64,000 nucleotides of DNA from Chryseobacterium flavum (GTDB lineage Bacteria > Bacteroidota > Bacteroidia > Flavobacteriales > Weeksellaceae). Positions 52,182 through 60,039 of this stretch are shown here, piece after piece. The translations under genes were made by a program, and so were the position numbers. The DNA lies in NCBI RefSeq assembly GCF_003385595.1, contig NZ_QNUE01000012.1, positions 62,001 to 126,000 on the forward strand. The letters are read 5' to 3'. Positions within the stretch are counted from its first letter, which is position 1. Every line of letters begins with the position of its first letter. The notes beneath the pieces are model-generated. The model saw only the letters and a program-made list of their open reading frames with translations. It did not search any database and had not been told where the DNA came from.

Positions 52182-52654
52182 ATTCCTTTTTTCCCATCCA
52201 GAATCATCTGAATCATTTTAATTTTTCTGTTTTCTCTTGTTTCCGGTTTTTTTGCTTCTTCGATCCAGCGGATATATTCTTTTTTATGGGTGTAGCTCAT
52301 TTTGTAGAAAAGTTCCTTTGCTTTTGAATTTTTTTCAAATATGATAGCAATATCCTGTGCAATTTCAATAATTCTTTCTTCTTTATCTTCAACAAGAGAA
52401 ATGAATACTTCATCTCCGAAAGTTTTTCCAAGTTGTTTTCTAACATCCTGTGTTAATCCTAAAACGTGGCAGCTGGATTTCATTTTGGCAAGACTTCCGC
52501 GGTATTGCACCGTATTGTCAAACAATACCTGTACTTTTACCTGTCCTTTTTTGTTGAAAAGTTCTTCAGTAGAAAAGGGAAACTCTACATAGGCAGCATT
52601 TATTTCTCCGTTTTGCTTTATAACAGCTGTAAATTCTATCGTTTGAGGGCTCAT
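52178..52654 (-). CDS. DUF1905/OmdA-family protein
   Basis: A 158-residue protein. The first half (IEFTAVIKQNGEINAAYVEFPFSTEELFNKKGQVKVQVLFDNTVQYRGSLAKM) is the DUF1905 beta-barrel. The second half (KAKELFYKMSYTHKKEYIRWIEEAKKPETRENRKIKMIQMI) is the YdeI/OmpD-associated (OmdA) helical domain. OmdA relatives are named for a link to bacteriocin protection in other bacteria; that does not establish a role here. It is transcribed opposite to the 97-residue gene and the hairpin at 52685 follows the next gene. Confidence 0.8.
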   Translation of the reverse strand: MSPQTIEFTAVIKQNGEINAAYVEFPFSTEELFNKKGQVKVQVLFDNTVQYRGSLAKMKSSCHVLGLTQDVRKQLGKTFGDEVFISLVEDKEERIIEIAQDIAIIFEKNSKAKELFYKMSYTHKKEYIRWIEEAKKPETRENRKIKMIQMILDGKKGI

Positions 52655-52684
52655 AATCCGGAATATTTAGAATTCAAAAATAAA

Positions 52685-52713
52685 AAAACCGTGAAACTTG
52701 ATTTCACGGTTTT
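52685..52713 (-). terminator. Terminator after the S46 peptidase gene
   Basis: AAAACCGTGAAA (52685-52696) pairs with TTTCACGGTTTT (52702-52713), a perfect 12-bp stem with A/T flanks on both sides. It is downstream of the minus-strand S46 peptidase gene. Confidence 0.75.
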
Positions 52714-52732
52714 AAAAATATATCTGAAAAGA

Positions 52733-54940
52733 TTATTTTTTCTTTGTTTTCTTAGGTGTTGCAGTCGTTCCTGAATTCTTGGTTTTTGTATCGGCCGGAG
52801 TGTTTTCTCCTCTTACAAGTTTTAATTCGTCAATTAATCTTCTTGCACCTGCAAATTTATCAATGGTCCAAAGAACGAAACGTACATCTACGTTAATGGT
52901 TTTCTGCCATTCAGGCTCAAATACAATATCTCCGCTTAATGCTTCGCTGTTACCGTCAAAAGCAATACCAATAAGGTTTCCGTCTCCGTCGATTACCGGA
53001 GAACCGGAGTTCCCTCCTGTAATATCATTGTTGGAAAGGAAGTTTACCGGCATATAACCGGCAGCATCAGCATATTGCCCGAAATCTTTAAGGTTGTAAA
53101 GGTCGATCACTCTTTGAGGAAGATCAAATTCTTCATCACCTTTTTTATATTTTCCTACAAGACCTGTCATATCTGTATAGTAGTTATCAGTAACGCCAAA
53201 GTAGTTTCTGTCATCTCTGATAGGAAGTTTATCTACTGTACCGTATGTTAATCTCATGGTAGAATTAGCATCCGGATAGAATTTTTTCTCAGGCATAGCT
53301 TTCATTAATCCAGCCAGGAATAAACGGTTGTTTTTTGCAAAATTATCATCTATTTTAACAAATCTTTCAGTACTTATTTTCTGATCAGCAACAATTCCGT
53401 TTGCTGTTTTCCAAAGTGGATCAGCATCAAGTTTTAATGCATCCGGATTCAGTAAGAAATTTGTTGCAGAAGTTTTGTTAGCAAAAATTGAAGAATAAGC
53501 AAGGTTTGAAACCGTTTTAGCATCCAATCCCAGAATTGTAGCAGATGCTACTTCAGGATTCTTAACTCTGGCCTGGTAAAGACTGGTCATTGCGGCAAGC
53601 ATTTCTCCTTCTAAAGCAGGATTGAAGTTTTCATAAGCAGATTTGATCGCTGCTTCTGTTTTAGCTTTCATAGCTAATCTTCCCTGCATATCCTGAGCAG
53701 CATATGCTTTAAGTGCCGATCCTACCTGTAAAGCAAGGGTGATGTATTTTGCATTTCTTGAGAACTGAGCAGCATAGTTTCTTTCTACATTTCTGTCTGA
53801 AACCTGTGTGTAATATGCTCCGATATCTTCCAGAACACCATTATACTGATCATTTCCTGGCATTGCAGCCCATTTTTTGTAGGTCTCTTCAACCTTTTGT
53901 TTATCAGTGATTGTTCCGTTTTTGTTTACAGCATCAATCGTACCTTGTCTGTTTTTCCAGTAGTTTGCTACTGAAGCGTACTGAGAAGCATAATTAAGCT
54001 GAGTAGCCTTATCCTTATCCATGTACTTTTTCATAACATCCATAGCTACTTTAGAAGCTTCCACCCATGCCGGATAATCTTTGTTTACCATTTGCTGAAT
54101 TCCATAAGAAGTCAGGTAACGGTTTGTTCTTCCGGGATATCCAAGGATCATAGAGAAATCACCAGGCTTAATTCCTTTAAGAGAAACAGGAAGGAAATGC
54201 TTCGGTTTTAACGGAGTGTTGCTTGGAGAATATTCAGCAGGATTTCCTGCAGCATCAGCATATACTCTGAAAACGGTAAAGTCAGCAGTATGTCTTGGCC
54301 ATTCCCAGTTATCTGTATCTCCTCCGAATTTTCCTAATGAAGAAGGCGGAGCACCTACTAATCTGATATCTTTATAATCCTGATATACGAAATAATAAAA
54401 CTCATTTCCGTTGAAGAAGTCTTTTACAACTACAGTGTATTTTCCGTTTTCAGAGTTTTCTGCCTGAATTGCTTTTGTTTCAGCATCAATGACAGCTTTT
54501 CTCTCTGCACCGGTCATGTTGTTGTTTAGCTTGGAATTGATTCTTTGGGTAGCATCATCCATTCTTACTAAAAATCTCACATACAGATCTTTTGCGTTGA
54601 ATTCGTCTTTTTGTTTCATGGCCCAGAAACCATTCTTCAAATAATCTTTTTCTGGTGTGGAGGCAGCAGCTACAGCACCATAACCACAGTGGTGGTTGGT
54701 AAAAATCAGGCCTTTGTCAGAAACAATTTCTCCAGTACAGAATCCTCCGAAGCTTACAATAGCATCTTTTAAGCTGGAATTATTTACTGAATAAATTTCT
54801 TCAGGCGTCAGATGTAACCCCTCTTTCTGCATATCAACACCGTTAAGTCTTTTGATGAGCATTAGCAGCCACATCCCCTCATCCGCCCTCATCTGAGCAA
54901 AGCTCAATAAGAAAGTGAATAGTAGAAATAGTCTTTTCAT
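52733..54940 (-). CDS. S46-family dipeptidyl peptidase (DPP7 type)
   Basis: From ATG 54940 the protein has 735 residues, beginning with a signal peptide (MKRLFLLFTFLLSFAQ). A longer frame exists from a TTG at 55093 but would bury the signal peptide. The serine peptidase motifs are TNHHCGYGA (catalytic His), DITGGNSGSPVIDGDG (catalytic Ser near 646) and the Asp region WEWPRHTADF. S46 enzymes cut dipeptides from peptide N-termini in the periplasm. Eighteen residues after the Ser, in AFDGN, there is Gly. In DPP7 this is the Gly that allows hydrophobic P1 residues, while DPP11 has Arg for acidic ones. The C-terminal tail is Lys/Thr-rich. Confidence 0.9.
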   Translation of the reverse strand: MKRLFLLFTFLLSFAQMRADEGMWLLMLIKRLNGVDMQKEGLHLTPEEIYSVNNSSLKDAIVSFGGFCTGEIVSDKGLIFTNHHCGYGAVAAASTPEKDYLKNGFWAMKQKDEFNAKDLYVRFLVRMDDATQRINSKLNNNMTGAERKAVIDAETKAIQAENSENGKYTVVVKDFFNGNEFYYFVYQDYKDIRLVGAPPSSLGKFGGDTDNWEWPRHTADFTVFRVYADAAGNPAEYSPSNTPLKPKHFLPVSLKGIKPGDFSMILGYPGRTNRYLTSYGIQQMVNKDYPAWVEASKVAMDVMKKYMDKDKATQLNYASQYASVANYWKNRQGTIDAVNKNGTITDKQKVEETYKKWAAMPGNDQYNGVLEDIGAYYTQVSDRNVERNYAAQFSRNAKYITLALQVGSALKAYAAQDMQGRLAMKAKTEAAIKSAYENFNPALEGEMLAAMTSLYQARVKNPEVASATILGLDAKTVSNLAYSSIFANKTSATNFLLNPDALKLDADPLWKTANGIVADQKISTERFVKIDDNFAKNNRLFLAGLMKAMPEKKFYPDANSTMRLTYGTVDKLPIRDDRNYFGVTDNYYTDMTGLVGKYKKGDEEFDLPQRVIDLYNLKDFGQYADAAGYMPVNFLSNNDITGGNSGSPVIDGDGNLIGIAFDGNSEALSGDIVFEPEWQKTINVDVRFVLWTIDKFAGARRLIDELKLVRGENTPADTKTKNSGTTATPKKTKKK

Positions 54941-55026
54941 TTTATAAAATAATTTTTGTGTCGCTAATTTACTAATTTTTATGAGATTCAGTCTGGCGTT
55001 GGTATGAAAATGGGATGATAATATAC

Positions 55027-55461
55027 ATGAAAAAAATACTGTTATCAATTTTTGCTGTTTTGTTTCTGGGTATTGTTTTGAACTGTTCTGCAATATCTGA
55101 TAAAAATCCAGCCCTCCAAAGGCAATGGATGTTCATTTCTTTCAATGGTTTTTCTAAAGATAAGCTGGTTGCTCATCAGGCTGAAATCAACATGTCCGGA
55201 ATAATGGAGAATGGTAAAATACAAGGGAGTGCTTATATGGGATGCAACAGAATGTCTTTTACTGCTGAATTTAAAAAAGGTGGAAAAGTAAAGATTTCAA
55301 AAGGGGTCAGTACAACGAAGGCATGCCAGGATATGGAACTTGAAACTTCTTTTCAGAAAATTTTTGACACAATGACCCACTACGCTGTAGAAGGGCATTT
55401 TCTTACATTGTCAGATGAAAGCGGAAATTCAATGAAATTTGTTGCTGCCGATTGGGATTAA
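55027..55461 (+). CDS. META-domain lipoprotein
   Basis: From ATG 55027 the protein has 144 residues. The signal peptide ends FLGIVLNC (Cys 20, a slightly unusual LNC lipobox). The body has the META pattern: RQWMFISFNG, then GKIQGSAYMGCNRMSFTAEFK with GCNRM, then STTKACQDMELETSFQKIF and the closing FLTLSDESGNSMKFV. META domains (HslJ-like) are associated with envelope stress and motility in other bacteria. It is followed by a good terminator. Confidence 0.85.
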   Translation: MKKILLSIFAVLFLGIVLNCSAISDKNPALQRQWMFISFNGFSKDKLVAHQAEINMSGIMENGKIQGSAYMGCNRMSFTAEFKKGGKVKISKGVSTTKACQDMELETSFQKIFDTMTHYAVEGHFLTLSDESGNSMKFVAADWD

Positions 55462-55486
55462 CCGCATTATTAAAGATATCAATAAA

Positions 55487-55513
55487 AAGTCCGCCATTTA
55501 GCGGACTTCTTTT
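55487..55513 (+). terminator. Terminator after the META-domain gene
   Basis: AAGTCCGC (55487-55494) pairs with GCGGACTT (55501-55508), followed by CTTTTG. It is convergent with the 55552 gene. Confidence 0.7.
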
Positions 55514-55551
55514 GTTTGAAAAATCTAGATTGGTTATTAGTTTTAGGGTTA

Positions 55552-55968
55552 TCAGTTTTTAGGGATCGTTTTCTTTATTTCTTCAAGAGTAGCAGTATTG
55601 GGTAACCCGATTGTATTATTTGTGTTCCTAGAATGAGTCGTATTACGAGATGCCTGTCTGTTGGGAATTGTTTTTTTTAGTTCTTCAAGGCTGACTGTAT
55701 TAGACAGCAGCTTTCCTGAATGGTCTGCAGGAACTTTTTGTTTAGATTCCTGTTTTTTCACTGCAAGCCCCTGGTCTGAAACCAGTGCTGTGCCCGTTGT
55801 CGTTTTTTCTGTGCTTTCCTGGTTTTCTTTCAGAATTCTGGTTTGCTGTTCTTTGGCCTGCTTTAAAACCTGGGACTGGTCTTCTGCCGGAGCCGCCTGT
55901 TTATTACTTTCCTGCGCATATATAACAGAGCTTAAAAATAATAATGAGGTAATGTATACTATTTTCAT
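55552..55968 (-). CDS. Secreted protein with duplicated LEELKKTIP motif
   Basis: A 138-residue protein with a signal peptide (residues 1-19, ending IYAQ). It is Gln/Lys-rich and probably helical or disordered. The C-terminus has an imperfect duplication: SNTVSLEELKKTIPN (residues 89-103) and PNTATLEEIKKTIPK (123-137). I do not recognise the family. It is the last gene of a three-gene minus-strand unit, 6 bp after the repeat-rich 840-residue gene. The duplicated motif could be a docking or binding element. Confidence 0.65.
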   Translation of the reverse strand: MKIVYITSLLFLSSVIYAQESNKQAAPAEDQSQVLKQAKEQQTRILKENQESTEKTTTGTALVSDQGLAVKKQESKQKVPADHSGKLLSNTVSLEELKKTIPNRQASRNTTHSRNTNNTIGLPNTATLEEIKKTIPKN

Positions 55969-55974
55969 GACGGA

Positions 55975-58497
55975 TTATTTTATATTGACTAATACCTGAA
56001 TTTTTCCAATTTCTTTTTGATCATAATCCTGTAGGGATTTTCCGATCACCTGGCCTATTTTCACTTTTTTAAGGTCGGCCTTCATGGCAACCCCCGGTTT
56101 TGAGGAAGTAACAAGAAGGTCTCCTCTTTTTATTTTTCCGTTTTCCAGACATACTTTGGTAGGAATGACTCCGATGACTCCCATCGGAACCTTTTCTGAA
56201 ATGTCAGCATCTATATGTTCTTCAGTAAGAAGAACTCCGGGTTTGGTGGCATATACACCGGCAACAAGATTAGAATAAGGTTTTGAAGATTTTTCTACGG
56301 TTCTGTCAGTACTTGTAGAAATTACAAGGATATCCCCGGTTTCATATTCTGAAACGGAACCTTCCACATCAAAGACTTCCGCAACGTCGGCACCGCTGTT
56401 TTGTGTACCTCCGTTAAAGAAACCTCTTCCGGCAGAATTGATTCTGGCTACATTTACGGTTCCCGGGTTTCCGGATTTGAATACAGCTATTGATCCTGTG
56501 CTGTGGGTTTCTACAGTAAGGACCGGATTGGTATTGGCTGTATTGAAATTGACAAGTCTAGCGGCCCTTCCGTTACCGAAATTGGGAACCCAGGCAAAAA
56601 GGGCATTTCCTGTTCCGTCCGCAGTGGTTTCCACTCCATCTCCGGAGTTAGAGGCATTAGCCGTAATTCCATTTCCATTTCCATCAGCAAGAGCAATCAG
56701 GGCCGGACCGTTTCCGGCAGGGTTGCTGGCGTGGAATAAGCCGGCGTATCCGCCTGTTCCGGATGAGACCCCGTAAATCCCTGCTGTTCCGAAGTTGGCA
56801 AACTGTGAATTTACTTCCCCCCTTACTGCAGGAGAGGTCCCGGTTACCTTATCTACTTTAAAGTTTCCAGCAATACCATTTCCTACGGTGGTCACTGTTA
56901 TAACGTCACTGGTATTGGCTTCATTAAAAATATTGAAACGTCCTGCACGTCCTGTTGCAAAAGTCGGGACCCAGGCATAGAGCGCATTTCCGCCACCGTC
57001 AATATTGGTTTCCACTCCGTTTCCGTCTTTGCTGCTGTTTGCTGTGATTGCATTTCCGTTTCCATCATTGATGGCAACCAATGCAGGGCCATTACCTGAT
57101 GAATTGGAGGAATGGAATAATCCTGCAAAGCCGCCTGTTCCTGAAGAGACTCCAAATATAGCTGCTGCTCCAAAGTTTCCGAAAATTGTTTTTACTTCTC
57201 CCCGGACTGCGGCAGCTACACTATTGGTATTATTAACAAGAAAAGATGCTGCATTTCCCTGGGTGTTGTCCGGGATGTTTCCGTTTCCGTTTGTTTCAAC
57301 TTCAAGGGTGTTATTGGTTGTATTGGTTGCGTTAAGATTTTCAAATCTTCCGGCACGTCCTGTACTGTTATTTAACCCTACCTGTCCAAAAACCCCTATT
57401 CCGGTTCCGGAAGTATTGGTCGCAATAAACCCTCTTACACCATATCCACCTCCGTCATTCCGGCCTACTACTGCTCCGGCAATATCACTGGTAGTCCTTC
57501 CCACAACCGCTTCACCGTTTCCATTATTATCACCTACAACGCCGGCAGAAGTCAGGGCACTGGTTATGCCATGAACCCCAAACCCGGAACCTGTAGAGCT
57601 CCGTACTCCGGCTCCGTTTCCTGTCGTGGTAACATTCACAACAGTTCCGTTTCCTACGGTAGAGGCTGTAAGTACATTGTTGCTGTTTGCATTATTGTAA
57701 ATAGAAATATTGGCAGCAATACCATTGTTACTGGTCGCATTCAGACCGGTTCCCGTATTACTGTTTGCATATACTCCATATCCGTTTCCACTGGCATTTC
57801 CATATACCCCAAGTCCGTTAGGGGTTACACCATATACTCCCCATCCGCTTCCGGCCTGGCTTCCATATACTCCTACACCTAAACCACCTGTTCCGTTGTT
57901 TATACCCCGGACCCCTGCAGAAAATCCTCCGGGAGCAGCACTCGTAACAATCCCCCGTACGGCTGCAATATTTGATGTAGCAGTATTATTACTACCTTCT
58001 AAAGAAGTACCGTCTCCATCATTGGTTAAAGAAAATAGAGTAGCAGCGTTATTTACAACACTGGTATAAGGAATAGTAAATGCACCACCACTATTTCCCG
58101 CTGATTTGGCATACATAGCATAGGGAACGCTCAGTAACTGACTGGTTCCTGTTATCGTATAGTTCGTTCCGCCGCTAGGGTCAGTTTCTGTTTTTAAATA
58201 ATAGTTTCCTGAAGGCCAGTCAATTGTATTAAATGTTCCTGTAAGAACTGTGCCGGTTCCTATTTCAAGGGTGGCCAGTCCGTTAGCATTGGTATTACCG
58301 GTAAGTCTTTCAGAATAGACAGGGGCGCCGGCAGGAGAGCCCTGCAGTATGCTTACTTTAACAGCAATAGACTGATTGATCAGTAGCTGTCCTGAGCCGC
58401 TTCGCATGACGGCCTGGTAACTCATTTTCTCTGGAACCTGTGAGAGCCCCATAAAAAGGCCTGACAGAATCCAGGACAATAATAATATTTTTTTCAT
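55975..58497 (-). CDS. Large repeat-rich secreted protein, tail-fibre-like
   Basis: An 840-residue protein with a signal peptide (residues 1-19). Residues 21-130 hold the conserved VPEKMSYQAVMRSGSGQLL to VPYAMYAKSAG module that heads many Bacteroidota fibre-like proteins. Residues of about 140-660 are Gly/Asn-rich short repeats such as GVGVYGSQ, GVYGNASGNGYGVY and GVRGINNGTGG. Two copies of a longer unit, about residues 429-528 and 556-655, start AVRGEV and contain GVSSGTGG(F/Y)AGLFH. Residues 700-840 (SGADVAEVFDVEGSV to GKIQVLVNIK) form a compact C-terminal domain found on long repetitive bacterial proteins. No T9SS sorting domain is visible. It is likely a surface fibre or adhesin. It is followed 6 bp later by the 55552 gene. 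Confidence 0.75.
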   Translation of the reverse strand: MKKILLLSWILSGLFMGLSQVPEKMSYQAVMRSGSGQLLINQSIAVKVSILQGSPAGAPVYSERLTGNTNANGLATLEIGTGTVLTGTFNTIDWPSGNYYLKTETDPSGGTNYTITGTSQLLSVPYAMYAKSAGNSGGAFTIPYTSVVNNAATLFSLTNDGDGTSLEGSNNTATSNIAAVRGIVTSAAPGGFSAGVRGINNGTGGLGVGVYGSQAGSGWGVYGVTPNGLGVYGNASGNGYGVYANSNTGTGLNATSNNGIAANISIYNNANSNNVLTASTVGNGTVVNVTTTGNGAGVRSSTGSGFGVHGITSALTSAGVVGDNNGNGEAVVGRTTSDIAGAVVGRNDGGGYGVRGFIATNTSGTGIGVFGQVGLNNSTGRAGRFENLNATNTTNNTLEVETNGNGNIPDNTQGNAASFLVNNTNSVAAAVRGEVKTIFGNFGAAAIFGVSSGTGGFAGLFHSSNSSGNGPALVAINDGNGNAITANSSKDGNGVETNIDGGGNALYAWVPTFATGRAGRFNIFNEANTSDVITVTTVGNGIAGNFKVDKVTGTSPAVRGEVNSQFANFGTAGIYGVSSGTGGYAGLFHASNPAGNGPALIALADGNGNGITANASNSGDGVETTADGTGNALFAWVPNFGNGRAARLVNFNTANTNPVLTVETHSTGSIAVFKSGNPGTVNVARINSAGRGFFNGGTQNSGADVAEVFDVEGSVSEYETGDILVISTSTDRTVEKSSKPYSNLVAGVYATKPGVLLTEEHIDADISEKVPMGVIGVIPTKVCLENGKIKRGDLLVTSSKPGVAMKADLKKVKIGQVIGKSLQDYDQKEIGKIQVLVNIK

Positions 58498-58502
58498 GGT
58501 GA

Positions 58503-58979
58503 TTATTTTTTGATAATTTTAAAGGTTTTAACATTCTCTCCATGCCGGTTAATTCTAATAATGTACATCGCAGAAGGTAGGGAAGAGAAATTAAGCTCAG
58601 ATTTGGGTTGCAGAATCATGTCTTTTTTGATCAGTTTTCCCTGAGCATCAAATAATTGATATTCTGATCCTCTGTAATCATTTGTTGTGAAATCCAGATA
58701 GAGATAATCTTTAAAAGGATTAGGATAGATTAAGATATCATTCTGATCAGTTGAAGACTCCTGAGTAGAAAGTGTGGTAATTTCGAAACCCTGCTGTACA
58801 CCTTCCAGGACTTGAGTTGGTGTTCCCTTATTAAGATATGTCGTCTGGCCTATGCTGTATGAAACAGATCCGTTACCCGATGACGCATTTGCACCAGTAA
58901 CCAAAATTGCTGATTGTGCATGGAGCGCTGCGGTTGGAAATACAAGCAAGGTGAGGTAATAAATAAATTTTTTTTTCAT
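58503..58979 (-). CDS. T9SS type A sorting-domain protein
   Basis: A 158-residue protein with a signal peptide (residues 1-21, ending LHAQ) and a short N-terminal part (SYSIGQTTYLNKGTPTQVLEGVQQGFEI). Residues of about 84-158 are a type A sorting domain: IYPNPFKDYLYLDFT, QLFDAQGKLIKKD and MYIIRINRHGENVKTFKIIKK. It is therefore expected to pass through the type IX system. It is the first gene of the three-gene unit, 5 bp before the repeat-rich gene. Confidence 0.88.
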   Translation of the reverse strand: MKKKFIYYLTLLVFPTAALHAQSAILVTGANASSGNGSVSYSIGQTTYLNKGTPTQVLEGVQQGFEITTLSTQESSTDQNDILIYPNPFKDYLYLDFTTNDYRGSEYQLFDAQGKLIKKDMILQPKSELNFSSLPSAMYIIRINRHGENVKTFKIIKK

Positions 58980-59128
58980 GAATAACAGTTTTTAAGTTAG
59001 TAGATAGAGGGAAATTTGGGAAGACTAAATTAATATCTATTGGAATTTGATTACAGAAAAATAGACCAACGACAGAAATAATCGACCAATGGCATTTTGT
59101 GAATTATTTTAAAGTTCAGAGATATTGC

Positions 59129-59836
59129 TTAGGGTTCAAAAAAGGAAAGATTATCTTTGTATGTTCTGCCGATAGGAAGTCTGATATGATGGGTCAGTTC
59201 TATTTCATGACAGTTCTTTCCACGGATCAGATGACGTGGAACGGCATAGCTCCGGTGTATCCTTATAAAAGAATCAAAAAAACTTTTGCGCAGAAGGTTT
59301 CCCAATGAATCTAAAATACAGTGTTTTTTTTCAAGGGTTATGATACGGGTGTAATCTTTTAAAGCTTCCAGATATAAAACATCTGTTTTTTTGATGAGAG
59401 AAATATTCCCTCCTTCCTTAATTTTTATAAAACTTTCCCCAAACATGGCATCATAGCATTCACATTTTTCCTTTATTTTTAAAAAATCGAACAGCCTTTG
59501 CATGGAATAATGGAACCGTTCAGAGGTTAAAGGTTTGGTAATGAAATCCAGGGTATTAATTTCAAAAACACAGGCTGCCATTTCAGGATGGGAACTTACA
59601 AAAATACAGGCTGGTATTTTGTGTGCCAGCTTTCTGAATTCCAGGCCGCTCATTCCTTTTAAATTAGTTTCGGTAATCAGGAGGTCGATGGGTAGCTCAA
59701 GGTAGGGAATTGCTTTTTCTGCCGAATCAAAAGAGGCGACAACTTCAATATTTTCATACTGTTTGATATAATGCTGAAGAACCAGTCTGTCCAGTTCATC
59801 ATCATCTATAATCATACACCTAATATGGGTAATCAT
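59129..59836 (-). CDS. LytTR-family regulator with Glu at the phosphoacceptor position
   Basis: A 235-residue LytTR regulator. The receiver domain keeps the acidic pocket (MIIDDDELD) and the conserved Lys in DFITKPL, but the phosphoacceptor position is Glu: E56 in DLLITETNLKG, where its two paralogues in this window have Asp. The usual Pro four residues on is also missing (NLKG). The LytTR domain is present (FIKIKEGGNISLIKKTDVLYLEALKDYTRIITLEKK, then FFDSFIRIHRSYAVPRHL). No kinase gene is adjacent. The Glu may mimic phosphorylation and make it always active. It sits upstream of, and in the same direction as, the three-gene secreted unit. Confidence 0.9.
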   Translation of the reverse strand: MITHIRCMIIDDDELDRLVLQHYIKQYENIEVVASFDSAEKAIPYLELPIDLLITETNLKGMSGLEFRKLAHKIPACIFVSSHPEMAACVFEINTLDFITKPLTSERFHYSMQRLFDFLKIKEKCECYDAMFGESFIKIKEGGNISLIKKTDVLYLEALKDYTRIITLEKKHCILDSLGNLLRKSFFDSFIRIHRSYAVPRHLIRGKNCHEIELTHHIRLPIGRTYKDNLSFFEP

Positions 59837-60039
59837 GATCCACTGGAATTTAGTTTTAACATTTTTTTGATTTAAAGATTTAATAATCAGTAAATTATTA
59901 CATAAAGTTATCGATTTTTAAACAACAATACCTACTTTCATTTTAAATTTTGTAAAAAAATGTTATTTAATAAAATTTGATTTTGTTTTTTTTCTGAAAA
60001 ATATTATCTTGTAAAAATCATAAATACAGATAGAACTTA

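Noticed and set aside
52178..52654. Immunity protein for the Cys-rich peptides
   Set aside because: OmdA-like domains are named for bacteriocin protection, but this gene is about 45 kb from the peptide genes and nothing in its sequence links them.
57005..57574. 189-codon plus-strand frame opposite the repeat-rich protein
   Set aside because: Its Pro/Phe-rich, repetitive product is the expected antisense of Gly/Asn-rich repeats; the minus-strand protein has a signal peptide and conserved ends.
55975..58497. CRISPR-like or tandem DNA repeat array
   Set aside because: The repeats are in frame, degenerate and protein-coding (Gly/Asn-rich), with no constant direct repeats and unique spacers.
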